64,000 bases of DNA from Motacilla alba alba (taxonomy: Eukaryota; Chordata; Aves; Passeriformes; Motacillidae): NCBI RefSeq assembly GCF_015832195.1, contig NC_052031.1, positions 11,595,850 to 11,659,849 of the forward strand, given 5' to 3'. The notes beneath the pieces were generated by a model. It saw only the letters and a list, made by a program, of their open reading frames with translations, searched no databases and was not told where the DNA came from. Below, piece after piece: positions 50,301 to 61,900 of the stretch; the stretch's first letter is position 1, and every line of letters starts with the position of its first letter. The position numbers were made by a program, and so were the translations under genes.

Positions 50301-53242
50301 TGGTAGTGAACAAATATCTGGTTGAATAGGTATTATCTTGAAATAGAGTAATTTTTATTTAAATGCATCCTTGCTGTCATATGATTTTTTTTAAAAAATG
50401 CATAAAACCTACTAAAACTTTGAAAGAAGAGGAGATAAGGTAGTAATCTTGGTAGTATTTAGAATCTATGGTAGTATTTAGATTGTCTTTCCTACAAGTA
50501 CCTATGTTCTGAAATATGTTCATGGGCATGTTTTTTTTATTTGGTATATTTTTGGCATAATAGCCCATTTTGATTTTACCTGATTACAGGAGAGATATAC
50601 ATTAGCATCTAGCTATAATTTGATTTTATCATCTCCCTTTTTCATATATGGTTCTATTTCAAACTTTATTTCAAATAAATGGAGTATGCAGCAAAGTTGT
50701 CTGGCAACAAAATCTATGGAGCCAAGTAGGTATTTGCTACCAGATAATTTGATCCTTTACCTTCTACACCATTTTAAACTCTTCTTACCTTACTTTTTTA
50801 TCATTTATACCCCAAATGCCGAGGTCAAAGTCACCCATATTACCATGAACATAAATAGGAAAACAGAACTTGTCTGATGATTGAGGGAGTTATATGAATA
50901 CTTACTGCATTTTATTCTTAAAGAGCATTGCATTGAATACCATCTGAAAGAAGAGGGGTTGTATTTTTTTATTTGTATAACGCTGACCAGTTTCTTAGCG
51001 GATAGCTGAATTTATTTCAATTTGTTTTAATGCAGAAAAAAAAGCCAATGACAATAATATTTATTTAGACTGCATTGACCATTTGGCATTGACCATATCT
51101 GTAATGTAACTCTTCCCAGGATAATAGAAATATTTCAATATACCAATATGCTAAGAATTTGACCCTACTCCATGTGAATTTCAACATTTCAATAGTTTCT
51201 GTGTTCAAGTACAGAAATCTTAGACAATTTAGTCCCATGCCAAAACTATGTAGGATGAATGGGAAAAAAGTGAAAACTAAAATCAAAATGCAAAAGCAAA
51301 ATAAATTAATGCAAAAAGTTATATAAATCTCTTTTTCGGACTGAAAATATTGGTTAGAGTTGCTATTTTAGACATGCACATATAGAAGTTTAAGTAGAGT
51401 AATCCTGTCTCTGAATTTTGAGTTGGCAAGTGGGAATAATGGCTATTTTTCTAATTTTATCAAAGCAACCCATAGTAGTAAGAGCAGAATATCTTCTCAG
51501 TGTAAATGGTTATAGCAGCCACAAACGGGCACCCTAATGTGGTACCCACAGTTGTAGTCAACAGCTACTGCAATCTGTCCTCTACAACACCTCTTTTTTA
51601 TTTTTGATTATTTCACAGCTTAAGGCACCACCAGGCAAGTTGTTTCCTTCTCAGCAGGAGCTGCTGCAGCCTGTTGTGCCAGTGCTGTGAAGCGTAGTGA
51701 GGCTCAGGGTCACTGTGAGATTGAGAGACGGGCAGAGAGGAAAACAAGTAGGCAGTCAGGAGGACGGAAGAGAAAATGGAGCAAAATCTCATTTGTGTTG
51801 GATAGGATAGTGTTGGTGCCCTGGTACAAATCAGAAGTCCCTGGATGTGCTTAGCTAGATGGCCAAGTTATCAGGGCTCACTGAAAAGAGGTAGAGTTTC
51901 TAGACCACAACAGAGGCTACTGATCTTAACAAAGGATTATTCCAGGAATTCTTACTTTTTGGTTTTTTTTAATTAAAAATAAAGGGTGGGGGGGAGAGGT
52001 GGAAAAAAAAAAGAGAGAAAGAACAGAATTTATTTTATTTAGCCTCATTTCTGAGATCCTTCTTTCAGTTCACAGTTTTCTTACATTCTTTATTCTGATT
52101 TGTCGGTAAAGTTCCTAACAGACCTTGGATTTAATTGTGTGTTCTTTGTGTCTGTGTTTAGTTGGAGGTTTGTTGCCCTCTTGTGCCCTTGCTATCAGAA
52201 CTCCATCTTACCTATTAACGTATCACTTTATCAACTTGCTACAGCTGAGATGGTAATTGAGATGGATCTGTAGGACCCAGTAACAATGATAAGACACAGA
52301 CACAGTGGGTACTGGGAAGCATTCCCATGCAGCTTGGCTACTGTCCATCACTTTCACATCAGTTTTTCTCTCACAATTCTACTTAGGGGATTTTTTGTGG
52401 CCAGATATTACCTGTTATGCCTATTTGGAAAAGGCACAGAATGATGCCCCATGGATCACTAGTGATTGGTTTTAGTGCATGACCTGAAAAGCACTGAGAA
52501 AGGAATTGTTTTTCTAAGACCTGCTGATGGAAGATTTGCTGTTATTTTAACTGAACAGAGAAATAGGCTGCATGGTTACCATGCTGTGTACCTCAGAGAC
52601 CACTTTAGTACCTGGAAATGTTCAGGGAAGCTGAGTGAGGAGACTTCTGATGTTCTCAGTATCCATACACCGCTATGAAGACTCTTTAGAGATACTCCCA
52701 GAGTACTTCTGACAGAAGATTTAGACATCCCTTACATCAGCCATTTCTAAATTCATTTGAACTTGACATCACCTTTCTTCAATTTATATGGCCAGGCACA
52801 GTAATTCTTCAGCTGTAAGAGGTCACATCAGAAATTTGTCACTTAAACACTTAAACAGTTTTTATTGTTGGAACAGTCTTTTTTTGTTTGTTTGTTTTGT
52901 ATGTGAAAAAAATGTGGAAAACATTTTCCCCAATAGGATAAATATATCTGGGTTTTGAGCCGTGTGTTTACGTTTCTTTCCCCCTGGTGACTTTCTTCTT
53001 TTGTTAAGCTGACGTAACTGCTACAGACAGAGTAAATAATGCCACTGTTTGTAGGAGTGTCACAGAAGGCCACTTCTACAGCTGTGGTCTTATTTTTGCT
53101 TTTGCATGTCTATTTCCATTGGTATCCCCTGACAGCTGCCCAAAGCTCTAAACTTTTCTTTTATAACTTTTACCTGGATAGTACCTAAAGAAAGGTGAAA
53201 AGTCCTATTTTAGCTATATTTCTTGTATGTTCACTGTTTTGT
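50301..53242. other. Non-coding unique sequence
   Basis: AT-rich, with purine/G-rich runs near 51980-52020. Frames at 50620-50877 and 52466-52678 (plus strand) are unremarkable. The patch 51640-51790 is GC-richer but not recognised. Confidence 0.55.
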
Positions 53243-53985
53243 GATCACGGAATCACCTCTGGAGATGATCCAGTCCAATCCCTTGCCAAGGCAGGGTAAC
53301 CCAGAGCAGGTGACACAGGAACTCGTCCAAGTGGGTTTGGAAAGTCTCCAAAGAGGGAGACTTTACAACCACTGTGGGTAACCCGTTCCAGTGCTCTGTA
53401 ACCCTCAATGTAAACAGGTCCTTCCTCACGTTGAGATGGAATTTCTTGTGTTTAAGTTTACGGCCCTGTTTCTGGACACAACTGAAGAGTCTGGCACAAT
53501 CCTGTTGTCACTTTGAGATATTGATATGCATGAATGTCTTCTGCAGACAAAACAGGCCCAGCTCCCGCAGTATCTCCTCACGAGAGAGATGTTCCAGATT
53601 CCTAACCAACTTTATGGCACTTCACCAGACCTGCTCCAGTAGCTCCTTGTCTTTCTTGGACTGTGGAGACCAGAACTGAACACAGTACTTCAGATGTGGC
53701 CTCACTAGGGCAGAGTAGATGGCCAGGATCACCACCCTTGACTTGCTGGCCTCAGTTTTCCCTGGTACTTGGGGTTGTTGCTCCCCAGGTGCCAGAGCCT
53801 TCACATGCTGAACTTCATTATTCTCTTTGCCCAACTCTCCAGCCTGTCCAGGACTGGTGAATGGCAGCACAGCATTCAGGTGCATCCCCTCACCCCATTC
53901 CATGCCACCAACAAACTTCCTCAGAGTGCATTCTATCCCTTCATCCAGGTCATTGGTGTTGAACAAGTTGAATAAGACTGGAAAC
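53243..53985 (-). mobile_element. CR1 LINE 3' fragment, minus strand, with internal deletion
   Basis: Read on the minus strand, it starts within the reverse-transcriptase gene and ends at about 53243 with 'TTGGACTGGATCATCTCCAG' plus a short tail, a CR1 3' terminus. Inside are 'TCTACTCTGCCCTAGTGAGG', 'GAGCTACTGGAGCAGGTC' and 'GGTTACAGAGCACTGGAACG', which are characteristic CR1 words. The 3' end differs from the copy at 36799-37527, so it belongs to another subfamily. At about 53752-53762 the sequence jumps from a 'CAACCCCAAGTACCAGG' segment to 'GAGGCCAGCAAGTCAAGGGT', skipping roughly 200 bases. It is 5'-truncated and dead. Confidence 0.93.
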
Positions 53986-53987
53986 AA
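53622..53987 (-). pseudogene. CR1 reverse-transcriptase C-terminal fragment
   Basis: A 121-codon minus-strand frame reads NTNDLDEGIECTLRKF, then far downstream SALVRPHLKYCVQFWSPQSK and KDKELLEQV. Both ends are hallmarks of the CR1 reverse transcriptase and its thumb region. The catalytic FADD position right after 'CTLRKF' is changed to VGGM, so the active-site aspartates are gone. The C-terminal region up to the 3' end still shows a second readable frame (KLKHKKFHLNVRKDLF and so on) at about 53300-53470, displaced by frameshift. Confidence 0.85.
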
Positions 53988-56900
53988 GCTGAATAAGACT
54001 GAAACAAATTGAATGAGACTGGATGATGATCAATTAGAGCTTTAGGTTGAATGGCTCAAAGTTTCTGCCAGCATAGAAGAGATTTTTCTTTGTAGCATTA
54101 TTTGTACAGAAGGCAAGGATCACAGATCCCCCCTGCCTGCGTGTGTCTGTGCCTTTGGGTTCCCTTCAAAAACTTTTGAACTTGGTGTATTTTAACTGAA
54201 TGTGACAGAAGTAGAGGAGTCTAATTAATTAAATAATTAGATTTCCACAGATTTATAAATGTTTCAATTGGACATCAAGGTCAATCAGTCACAAGACACT
54301 TCTATAATGAATTATGCTTTATTAGTTCCAGTGATGTCAGACCTCACTGTTGTCTTTCATTAATCATTCAGTTGATTTGGTGCTAGAGAATGTGTAAACG
54401 CACATGATGGGTGTAGATGGCTGTGCAATCCATGACTTTTAAACAGTCCAAATTTTCAAACATATTTAAAAGCAATTGTGGTGGTATTTGAGCATCCAAT
54501 AAAATGTCAGGCACCTAACAGGGTTTCTTGTATAGAAAACTTGAGCATTAAGTAACTAAGCATTTTTAAAAGTCTCCATGTATCTTTTCAAGCATATGAG
54601 AGAACATCTGTTGCACTTCTGTAAGTATGAGCAACAAAGGCTTCTTTTCAGTCCACTGATGTGCTCATTTTTAGGAAATACTGATGCTTTGAATTCCAAA
54701 TTCCTCTCTTGTACCTTAAATTATGCATATGGACAAGGAAATTAAAAAAAAAAAAAAACCACAACAAAACAAAAAAATATGGGCAAAGAATTAAAAAAAA
54801 AGCTTCAGATTTTTCCGTCAATTATCTGCAGACATCTTTCTTTCCTCAGGTGCATTTAAAATGTTCACAAGTAAGGTACAGTAATCTGCTAAGCATATAA
54901 ATCTGAGATAGTTGCCTAGGATTCTCTAACAGAAAAAGATAGGTGATGCTGGAGGCTCATTCTCCCTAAGTACAAAAGCCAAGTGGAAAACATCGCCCTG
55001 TGGACATTCCTGTCTCTTTTTGTAAGGCAGACTAGATGATTAGGTTATATTTGACATCTGTAATTTCTGTTGCTAAAATAAACCAAAATTCTAGTACCAT
55101 CTAGTCTGCAAATTGACATATCAATTTCTGTTAAGTAAAAGTGTTCCTCAATGTGAAACAGGTAAGATCTAACCCTTAGTATTCCTTTAAATTGTCTGTT
55201 CTGTTTCATGAGATTCATCAATGTAGTTTTGTCATCATATTTAAAACTTAAAAAATGAGGGCCAGTATTCAAAGATGATTATAAGATCTGAATTCATACT
55301 TTTACAGAGACTAAAGCAACTTTAAAATTTCCTTAATCTGATTTAGAGCCCAGAGATCGGTCCTGATCACACAAGCATTTTTCCTACTGATTCCCATTGC
55401 ATGCAGTTAAAGTCTTGCTAATTGAGAATTATTTGCCGTGACCAGTCTAAAACCATATTCATGCCATCTCAGAGTCTCTTAAATATTTATCTTTGTCACT
55501 GATAGATAAACTGTGGGTAATCAGCTCAACAATGTGGGTGAAAGTTGAGCTGAAAGGTTTTTGCAAGTTATCAAGAAACACTAAAGATGGCAATTTGTCT
55601 ATGTTGTCTGTAAATATATTCTGAAATTCCTCTAGGAAGAATTCAGCCCTAGAATAACTGTTTGTGAGGAGCTTGTGTTGATCTTCTAATCCACAGCAAA
55701 ACAACATTCCCTCTTCTGGGAAGTGTGCAATTCATTGTCTCCACTCATAAAGTAATCTCAGGCTTGAGAACGTGGACAAATTTTATTTTTTTAAAAATGT
55801 ATTAAATTTCCTTTTAAAACCTCTCAGTATAAAAGATCCCAGTAACAATGAGCCTGCAAGCAACTTACATGCTGCTTCTAAATAAAGCTTTTATTCCAGG
55901 CTCCCTTTTTTCTCACTTTACATACAGAGGCACACAAGGGACTCACTCTTGGCAGTTTCTGCCACTTTGTCTCCTAAAAACAGACAATAGTTTGTCATCC
56001 TAATTGTAAGCTCTTGATGTCCTATTACACCAGCGACAATTCAAGAAAAGAGATCTTCCAAGCTTGGCAAAGGGTAAAGTCTCCTCTCCTGCTTGCTATT
56101 CATTCACCAGAGCTCTGTTGGAAGCATGAGAAAAGAGGGCTGCAGCTCACACAGAAACATGAATGTCATTCACAGCCACCACCATGCCGTGTAGCAGCAG
56201 AGCTGGCAATGCCACACTGGCCACTCTTTGAGGGACAGAGCTATAAACCTGTTAGATGTTCCTTTTTCTCCCATGTACCATTAATCTTATGCTTATTATC
56301 AAGGCATTTTCAAGGACTAACACGACCGGTTTCCTTCCACAACTGTTATTTCTGGGTGACAGGACAGGAAGGGCCATCTTCAGATTCTGGTTAACAGAAG
56401 GGGGATTTGCCTTGGTCTTAGAAGTCATTGCAACATCTTACAAAGCAGTAAAAATAGAATTGGGTCCAATATTTTATTTATTTTTTACTATAATGTGTAA
56501 GAACAGGAATAAATGCCTTCTGTTCATGAAGTGTAAATCTATTTTTATACTGCTAATTCACATTGGTGAATTTAATAAGGAAAACAGTATTCATTTTGGA
56601 GGATTGTTTTGGCTTTTATAAAAACTATTCCAAAACCCACAGAGATGTTGCAGGCATGAGGAAAGGATCTGGATCCTATTCCCTTTCTGTGCTACAGCTA
56701 GCCCAAAAGCCAGTATCCCTTGGTCAGTCCAGCAGAGGATTCACAAACATGGGAGGAAAAGTGCAGATGCAGACACTTTAATACTGGAGTCAGTGGAATC
56801 ACAGTAGAAGTTGGTCCCCAAAGCAATGCATCAGACACTGCTCCCTGCAGAGCTACATCTCTCCTGCTGACACATGGAGTTACTGCTTATCAGTCCCAGA

Positions 56901-57699
56901 AATTTAATTTCTCCTAACAGTGTACATCACATTTTAAAAGGTGCTTAAAGAGGAGTATCAATGGTAGCTAGAAATACAGCAAGCAAGTGGTTTAAGACAG
57001 TTAAGTTGCAAACTTATGCAGTGCTTACTCAGTCTACCAAATATGCTTTCTGAAATGTCTTTTCTTTCCTTTATATGATGTAATATTGTTGGGAAATCAG
57101 ATGCAAATAAACATTACTTTGGAAAAGATGGAGAAGGAGAACATTATCACATTCATTTAAATAAAACAAAGTAAGTGCAACTGACTTTTTTTTTTCCCTC
57201 ACTGCTCGATGTGGTATAATAAATCATCCTTGATGTTTCCCCATTTTATTATCATTATCTGTGAACAAGCTAGAAGTTGATTCTTTATCAGCTATGACAT
57301 TCATCTGAAACACAAGACTAAAAATTCAGTCTCCAGAGGAAAAAATTAAAACCATTAGGGAAATATGGAACAGAATGCCTAATCAAATGATTATATTGGA
57401 TGAAGGAAAACCATGATTTGGCATTGAGGCATTTTGCTTTGTGGTCAGAATTAACTTGGTAATTATAATGAGTTATGAATCTTGCAATTATTTTTTTAGA
57501 AATGTATAACTGTCCAAGAGAGTGGATTTAAAAACAACAGTGTTTTCAACATAAGGAAAAAAAATGTACTACGGTACTAAATAGAATTAAAGTTTATATA
57601 CACACAAAACATAACTGTAACTCCGCAAGTAACCTTTGTTTGCACCAAAACCAGTATTTACTGTGCATGTGATCTGGGAGGAATATAAGAACACTGTAC
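53986..57699. other. Non-coding unique sequence
   Basis: AT-rich, with A15 at 54744-54758 continuing into an A/C-rich tract. Overlapping plus-strand frames at 56014-56394 (126 codons) and 56256-56621 (121 codons) are the largest. They overlap each other in different frames and show no recognisable domain, so I do not call genes. No other repeats recognised. Confidence 0.55.
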
Positions 57700-57991
57700 A
57701 AACATGCAGGAACAGAGTTAGAAATGCCAAAGCCCTTCTGGATTTGAATCCAGTAAGGGGGCATGATGGGCAATAAAGAGGCTTCTGCAGGTACATCTGT
57801 AGAAAAATCAAAAATAGGGCAAATGCGTTCCTGCTGCTGAACTGGGCAGAGTACCTGGTGGAAAAGTATGTGGAAAAGGATGAGGTGCCCAGTGTCTTCT
57901 TTGCTTTGGTCTTTACTGTTAAAATTGGCTTTCAGCAATTCTAGGTCCCTGAAGTCAGTAGGAAAAGTCTGGAGAAAGGAAGAATTACCCT
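57700..57991 (+). mobile_element. CR1 LINE fragment, 5' segment of a split copy
   Basis: The frame reads NAKALLDLNPVRGHDGQ, stop, RGFCRYICRKIKN and then EKDEVPSVFFALVFT. This order matches the linker between endonuclease and reverse transcriptase in CR1 ORF2. DNA words such as 'GGCTTCTGCAGGTACATCTG' and 'GTCCCTGAAGTCAGTAGG' support it. The copy breaks off at about 57991 where an LTR begins and resumes after it. It is 5'-truncated at about 57700. Confidence 0.85.
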
Positions 57992-58425
57992 TGTATTGAA
58001 TTTGCAGGCAACCCCGACGAGTGGGAGAGACGAGTGATGTATCTGACTCCATTTTACCAGAAGGCTAATTAATTACTTTGTTATACTATATTATTCTATA
58101 TTATATTGCACTATGTTACATTACATCTAAACTGAATCTGCCAAGCACTCAACTCTGCACACACCTGCACAACTGCACAGAAACTCGTGAATGTCCCCCA
58201 ACAGTCCCGACACACACACACACACTTGGCCCTGATAGGCCAAGGAAACAAAACACCATCACTTTGGGTAAACCATCTCCATATTGCATTCTAATTTTGC
58301 ACAAACACAGGCACAGCAAATGATAATAATTGTTTTTCCTTTCTCTGAGGTTCAGAGAATGTGACTCTCAGGAATATTCTTGGGAAGAATTGTGCCTTGC
58401 TTTTCTCTGTGAAGGGAATGGGGCT
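57992..58425 (+). mobile_element. Solo ERV LTR inserted into a CR1 copy
   Basis: 'AATTTGCAGGCAACCCCGAC', 'GAGTGGGAGAGACGAGTGAT', 'GTATCTGACTCCATTTTACC' and 'AGAAGGCTAATT' in this order are the start of an LTR that is abundant in songbird genomes. An AT-rich TATA-like region (58080-58125), 'AACTCGTGA', a 'GTCCCGACAC' segment, 'TTGGCCCTGATAGGCC' and a 'TTTTTCCTTTCTCTGAGG' stretch follow as in that family. An (AC)8 microsatellite (58210-58225) grew inside it. No retroviral genes adjoin it, so it is a solo LTR. The 3' boundary is uncertain: it lies between about 58371 and 58425. A possible imperfect duplication (ACCCT before, GCCCT after) would put it near 58418. It interrupts a CR1 and is therefore younger than it. 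Confidence 0.8.
58210..58225. repeat. (AC)8 microsatellite
   Basis: Eight perfect AC units lie inside the LTR, at a place where related LTRs as I know them have only 'GACACAG'. It is therefore likely a local expansion after insertion. Confidence 0.9.
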
Positions 58426-58985
58426 ACGCCCTTAGGGAAGAGAGACTAGATAGGTAGGGCAGGATAGGACATGTAGAAGGATGAGTGCATCCCTGGAAGT
58501 TTTTACCCGTTAGTACTGAGGGATCTGGCTAGTCACCACAAGGCCACTGCTTGAAAGGTCACAGCTGTCTGGACAGGTTCCTGAGGACTGGAAGAAAGCA
58601 AGTATTTCTCCTATATCTAAGAAGAGAAAGGAGAAAGGTCCAGGGAACTGCAGGCTTGCCTCCCTCACTTAAGTCATTGAGAAGGGGTTGGAGCGAAAAA
58701 TCTTGGCAGCCATTACTAAATGCACTAAGGGCAAGAAGGTGATTGGAAATAATCAGCATGAATTTATGAAGCAGAAATCAGGCCTGATCATGCCTTTGTG
58801 CAGTAAAAAAACTAGCATGGTGAATGAGAGGAGAGCAGGAGATGATGTACATCTTGACTTTAACAAGGCTTTCAGCACTGTCTCCATATTATCTTCATGG
58901 ACTAACTGATAAAGTATGGATTAGAGAAATGGACTACAAGGTGGATTGAAGACTTCTTGAACTGCTGGTGCAAAGAGTTTTTATA
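58426..58985 (+). mobile_element. CR1 LINE fragment, 3' segment of a split copy
   Basis: CR1 homology resumes around 'GAGTGCATCCCTGGAAG' (about 58480) and is unmistakable from 58570 on: PEDWKKASISPISKK, GPGNCRLASLT, stop, KGKKVIGNNQHEF and HLDFNKAFSTVS. These are ordered reverse-transcriptase blocks. The catalytic aspartate of motif A survives in LDF (58853-58861), though the frame carries stops. Homology ends near 58985 at the 'RWIEDFLNCW' block, before the FADD box, so this copy lacks its 3' end. That is unusual for CR1, because target-primed copies normally keep the 3' end. A later deletion or rearrangement must have removed it. Confidence 0.88.
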
Positions 58986-61900
58986 AGCTTCCCAATGTCC
59001 AGCCTTTGAGATAAATCTGTAGTGTGCAGGGTAATAATGAAGCAACAAAAGCCTCCTGCTTAGCAGGTGTCTGTTCAAAGCACGCTGTATGGACAGGCTG
59101 CTGAATACAGAATAGACTTTTTTTGGGGGTAGATGAACCACCTATGGTTAAGTTCAGAGTTGTCAGATATTGAAGAGCTCCTTTGTGCTGGCATGGGGAT
59201 CGTGTCGTTTGTAAGCAAGCTTGGGAGCTGGTTGTGGGACAGGATTTTTCCTTTGAAAGCACCTTGGTCAGCTTTGGGACGGATCAGCATCTTGAACTAG
59301 CACAATGAATGGAGGAAGAGAGAGAGGATGAGGCCATGGCAAGTTTACTCTGCACTGACATAAACTGCTGTCCCTTTCTCAATGTGAAACAATAGGAATA
59401 AATCCAAGAGCAAGATTTCAGGAACTAGACCAGTATGTGGTCACAGTTGCAAAGAAGATTTTTTTGTACTGGAAATACATTCTAAATTATCTTTCATGTA
59501 TTTATAGAGTGATTATCTTTCACTCTATAAATCACTTGACACTATACAAGATTGTTGAAAGGAATAGCAGTTTAGGCAAAGTCACACTTCTCACGTGGAA
59601 ACAGTACTGCTTTGAAATGTTCCCATTAGCTTGACTCTTTGCATATCTGTTTTAAATTTTACTAAGCAGAGAAATATTCCCTTTGAAGTAGTGTATCTAG
59701 ATCTATATTTTGTTACAAACCAGGTTAGAAATATTTCATTATTGTGTGATTAATTAGACTAGTAACTAGAAGTAAACTTATATTAATGTTTAAGTGAATT
59801 TGGTTTGTTTCTCTTTTGTTGGATAAAGCACTAACTATATCAAGGGAAATTGCTTTGGAATGATTCAGCTGACTTAAAAGGGTTAACTGCATTTCTGGAA
59901 GGGCAAACCTATTTATTTCCTTATCTGTCTTGTTCCAGAGAAAAGCAACTGGCATGGAAAGTATTTTCTAACTCTGGCTAAGCTGTTAATTAGAACACTT
60001 CTCAGAAACAATGGATTTTGTGAACAAAATGCAAAAAATCTGTGATTGAAGAGAGCAATTCAGATAGCTAGGTATTAGTTTTGCTTACAATTTCCTGCAT
60101 ACTATAATTTAAGAGTTTCTGGTTTTTTAAAAGACGTATTTTTAAAATTTATAGATATGCATTTCAATATGTATTTTTAAAATTTGTGTCTTAGTTAGAA
60201 AAAACCACAGATCTCCAAGTATAGGCATAAAACTGTAAGAGTACAAAATCATTTTATTTTCTTCTTTTTCACTTAAATGTGCACATCCATAACACAAGGC
60301 AATATTAAGGCAGTGATAGTAATAGGCTTATCTATTGGTGACTTTTTTTCTGAATAATAGTGTGTTTCCTGAAAAATGCAGTTCAGGGATTAAACTCCAT
60401 GTGATCTTTGCTTTAAGCTCTTAGATGAATTACAGTAGAGGGAAGGGAAATATCTCCTTTCAACTTTTTTGGAACTGAATATTGCAGCTTTTTTATTCCA
60501 AAGTATAACATGCAGATACCTATGTATAAAAGAGAGGGTTGTTTTGTTTAAAGACACTGGAGAAAAAAAAAACATTTGGTTTTGGGGTGACCTCAGACAT
60601 GGTAGTGATGTTACACGAATAAAAAGGAACATATAACTCGATTAATTATCACAAAAAGTAAGAACTACTCATGCTAGGAGACAAACAGATGTCGAGAATT
60701 CACTTGACTTTGCCACTGTCGTGTAGTACATTATGTATGAAAGCTGAGATTGGAATGCAGTTGTTTCTACCTAAAATATTCCTCAGAATTTTAAGCAGTG
60801 GGATATTGGGTTTAGGCATTCATTTGCATTCTAGAAATTGGTCTTTGTTGGAGCTAGGTAAATTAAAATAATTGAATAAAGTGCAGGTCCCCTAAAAAAT
60901 TCAGGGAGTAATGTGGATAGAGTCATTATACTGTAATGTACTATTATTACTGTAATGCTTTTTCTTTAAAGAGTGTTAGTGTCCGTAAATGTTATCCATT
61001 TATTTTTCTAGTAAAATTTGTTTAAAGGGGAGACTTCTACATTTGTTAACAAAGATATCAGAGCAAAAATTTAAATCTCAATTCTTTATTCTCAGTTATT
61101 GCCCTTAAATTAAGACCATGCGAGATAATCAGTTATTGTCACTCGTGGATTGGCAATATGAAGAGATCATGAACTTTATAGACTTGGTGTGGAAGCTCAG
61201 GTGCATTTCCGCAGGTGCACTTCCCAACAAAGAAACAAAAAGGCAGTCAATGCCTAATTTTGCTTTTGTAAACCAAAACTGAGCATCCAAAGTGGATGCT
61301 AAGGTCACTGAAAATCATTATTGCTCAACCCCTCAGAAAACAGCTGAAGAGACCTTGATCAGGCGTGGGTGAGAGAGCCTCATAGGCCCCTTGGGTTTTA
61401 AGAAAACAACCAAATGTAAGACCAAAATACCTGCTTCGTTCCCCCAATAAACCACAAATCCAAGGTGACCTATGAATACTGGAAATTAAATATAAACAAG
61501 TAGATTTTAAAGCACTTTATTTAAAAAAATTGGAATTTTTATGTAAATTCCTAAAAAAATTAATGGTAAAAACCCTACAAAAAGGAGAAATAATTTTGTA
61601 GTGTTAAATATAGTAAAGGAGAACTTTCAAAATGAGTTCTTTAGTTATCTCACAAATACCTATATTTTTGCATTTGAGTATATAACCATTTAAAACATTT
61701 TACATTTGCTAGAATCAATTTTTTTTTTATTTTTTTCATATCACAAAACGGTGACTTGTTGCAAATATAAACGCAAATAAAACACATGTTCCTGATGAAT
61801 TTAACCAGTAAAACCCGCTGCTTCTTACTGGCTGGCTACTTGCCATGAAAACTACAGACTGACAAAAAAAATAAAAAAAGGTTTTTTTCATGAAGAAAGG

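Noticed and set aside
56014..56621. Overlapping 126- and 121-codon plus-strand genes
   Set aside because: Two different frames overlap heavily, neither is recognisable, and starts are arbitrary ATGs.
57594..58052. 152-codon minus-strand frame
   Set aside because: It runs antisense through the CR1 5' segment and into the start of the LTR, both of which are identified on the plus strand.
57986..58425. Firm target-site duplication for the nested LTR
   Set aside because: ACCCT before and GCCCT after match at four of five bases, but the 3' LTR end does not close with a clear CA, so the boundary stays approximate.
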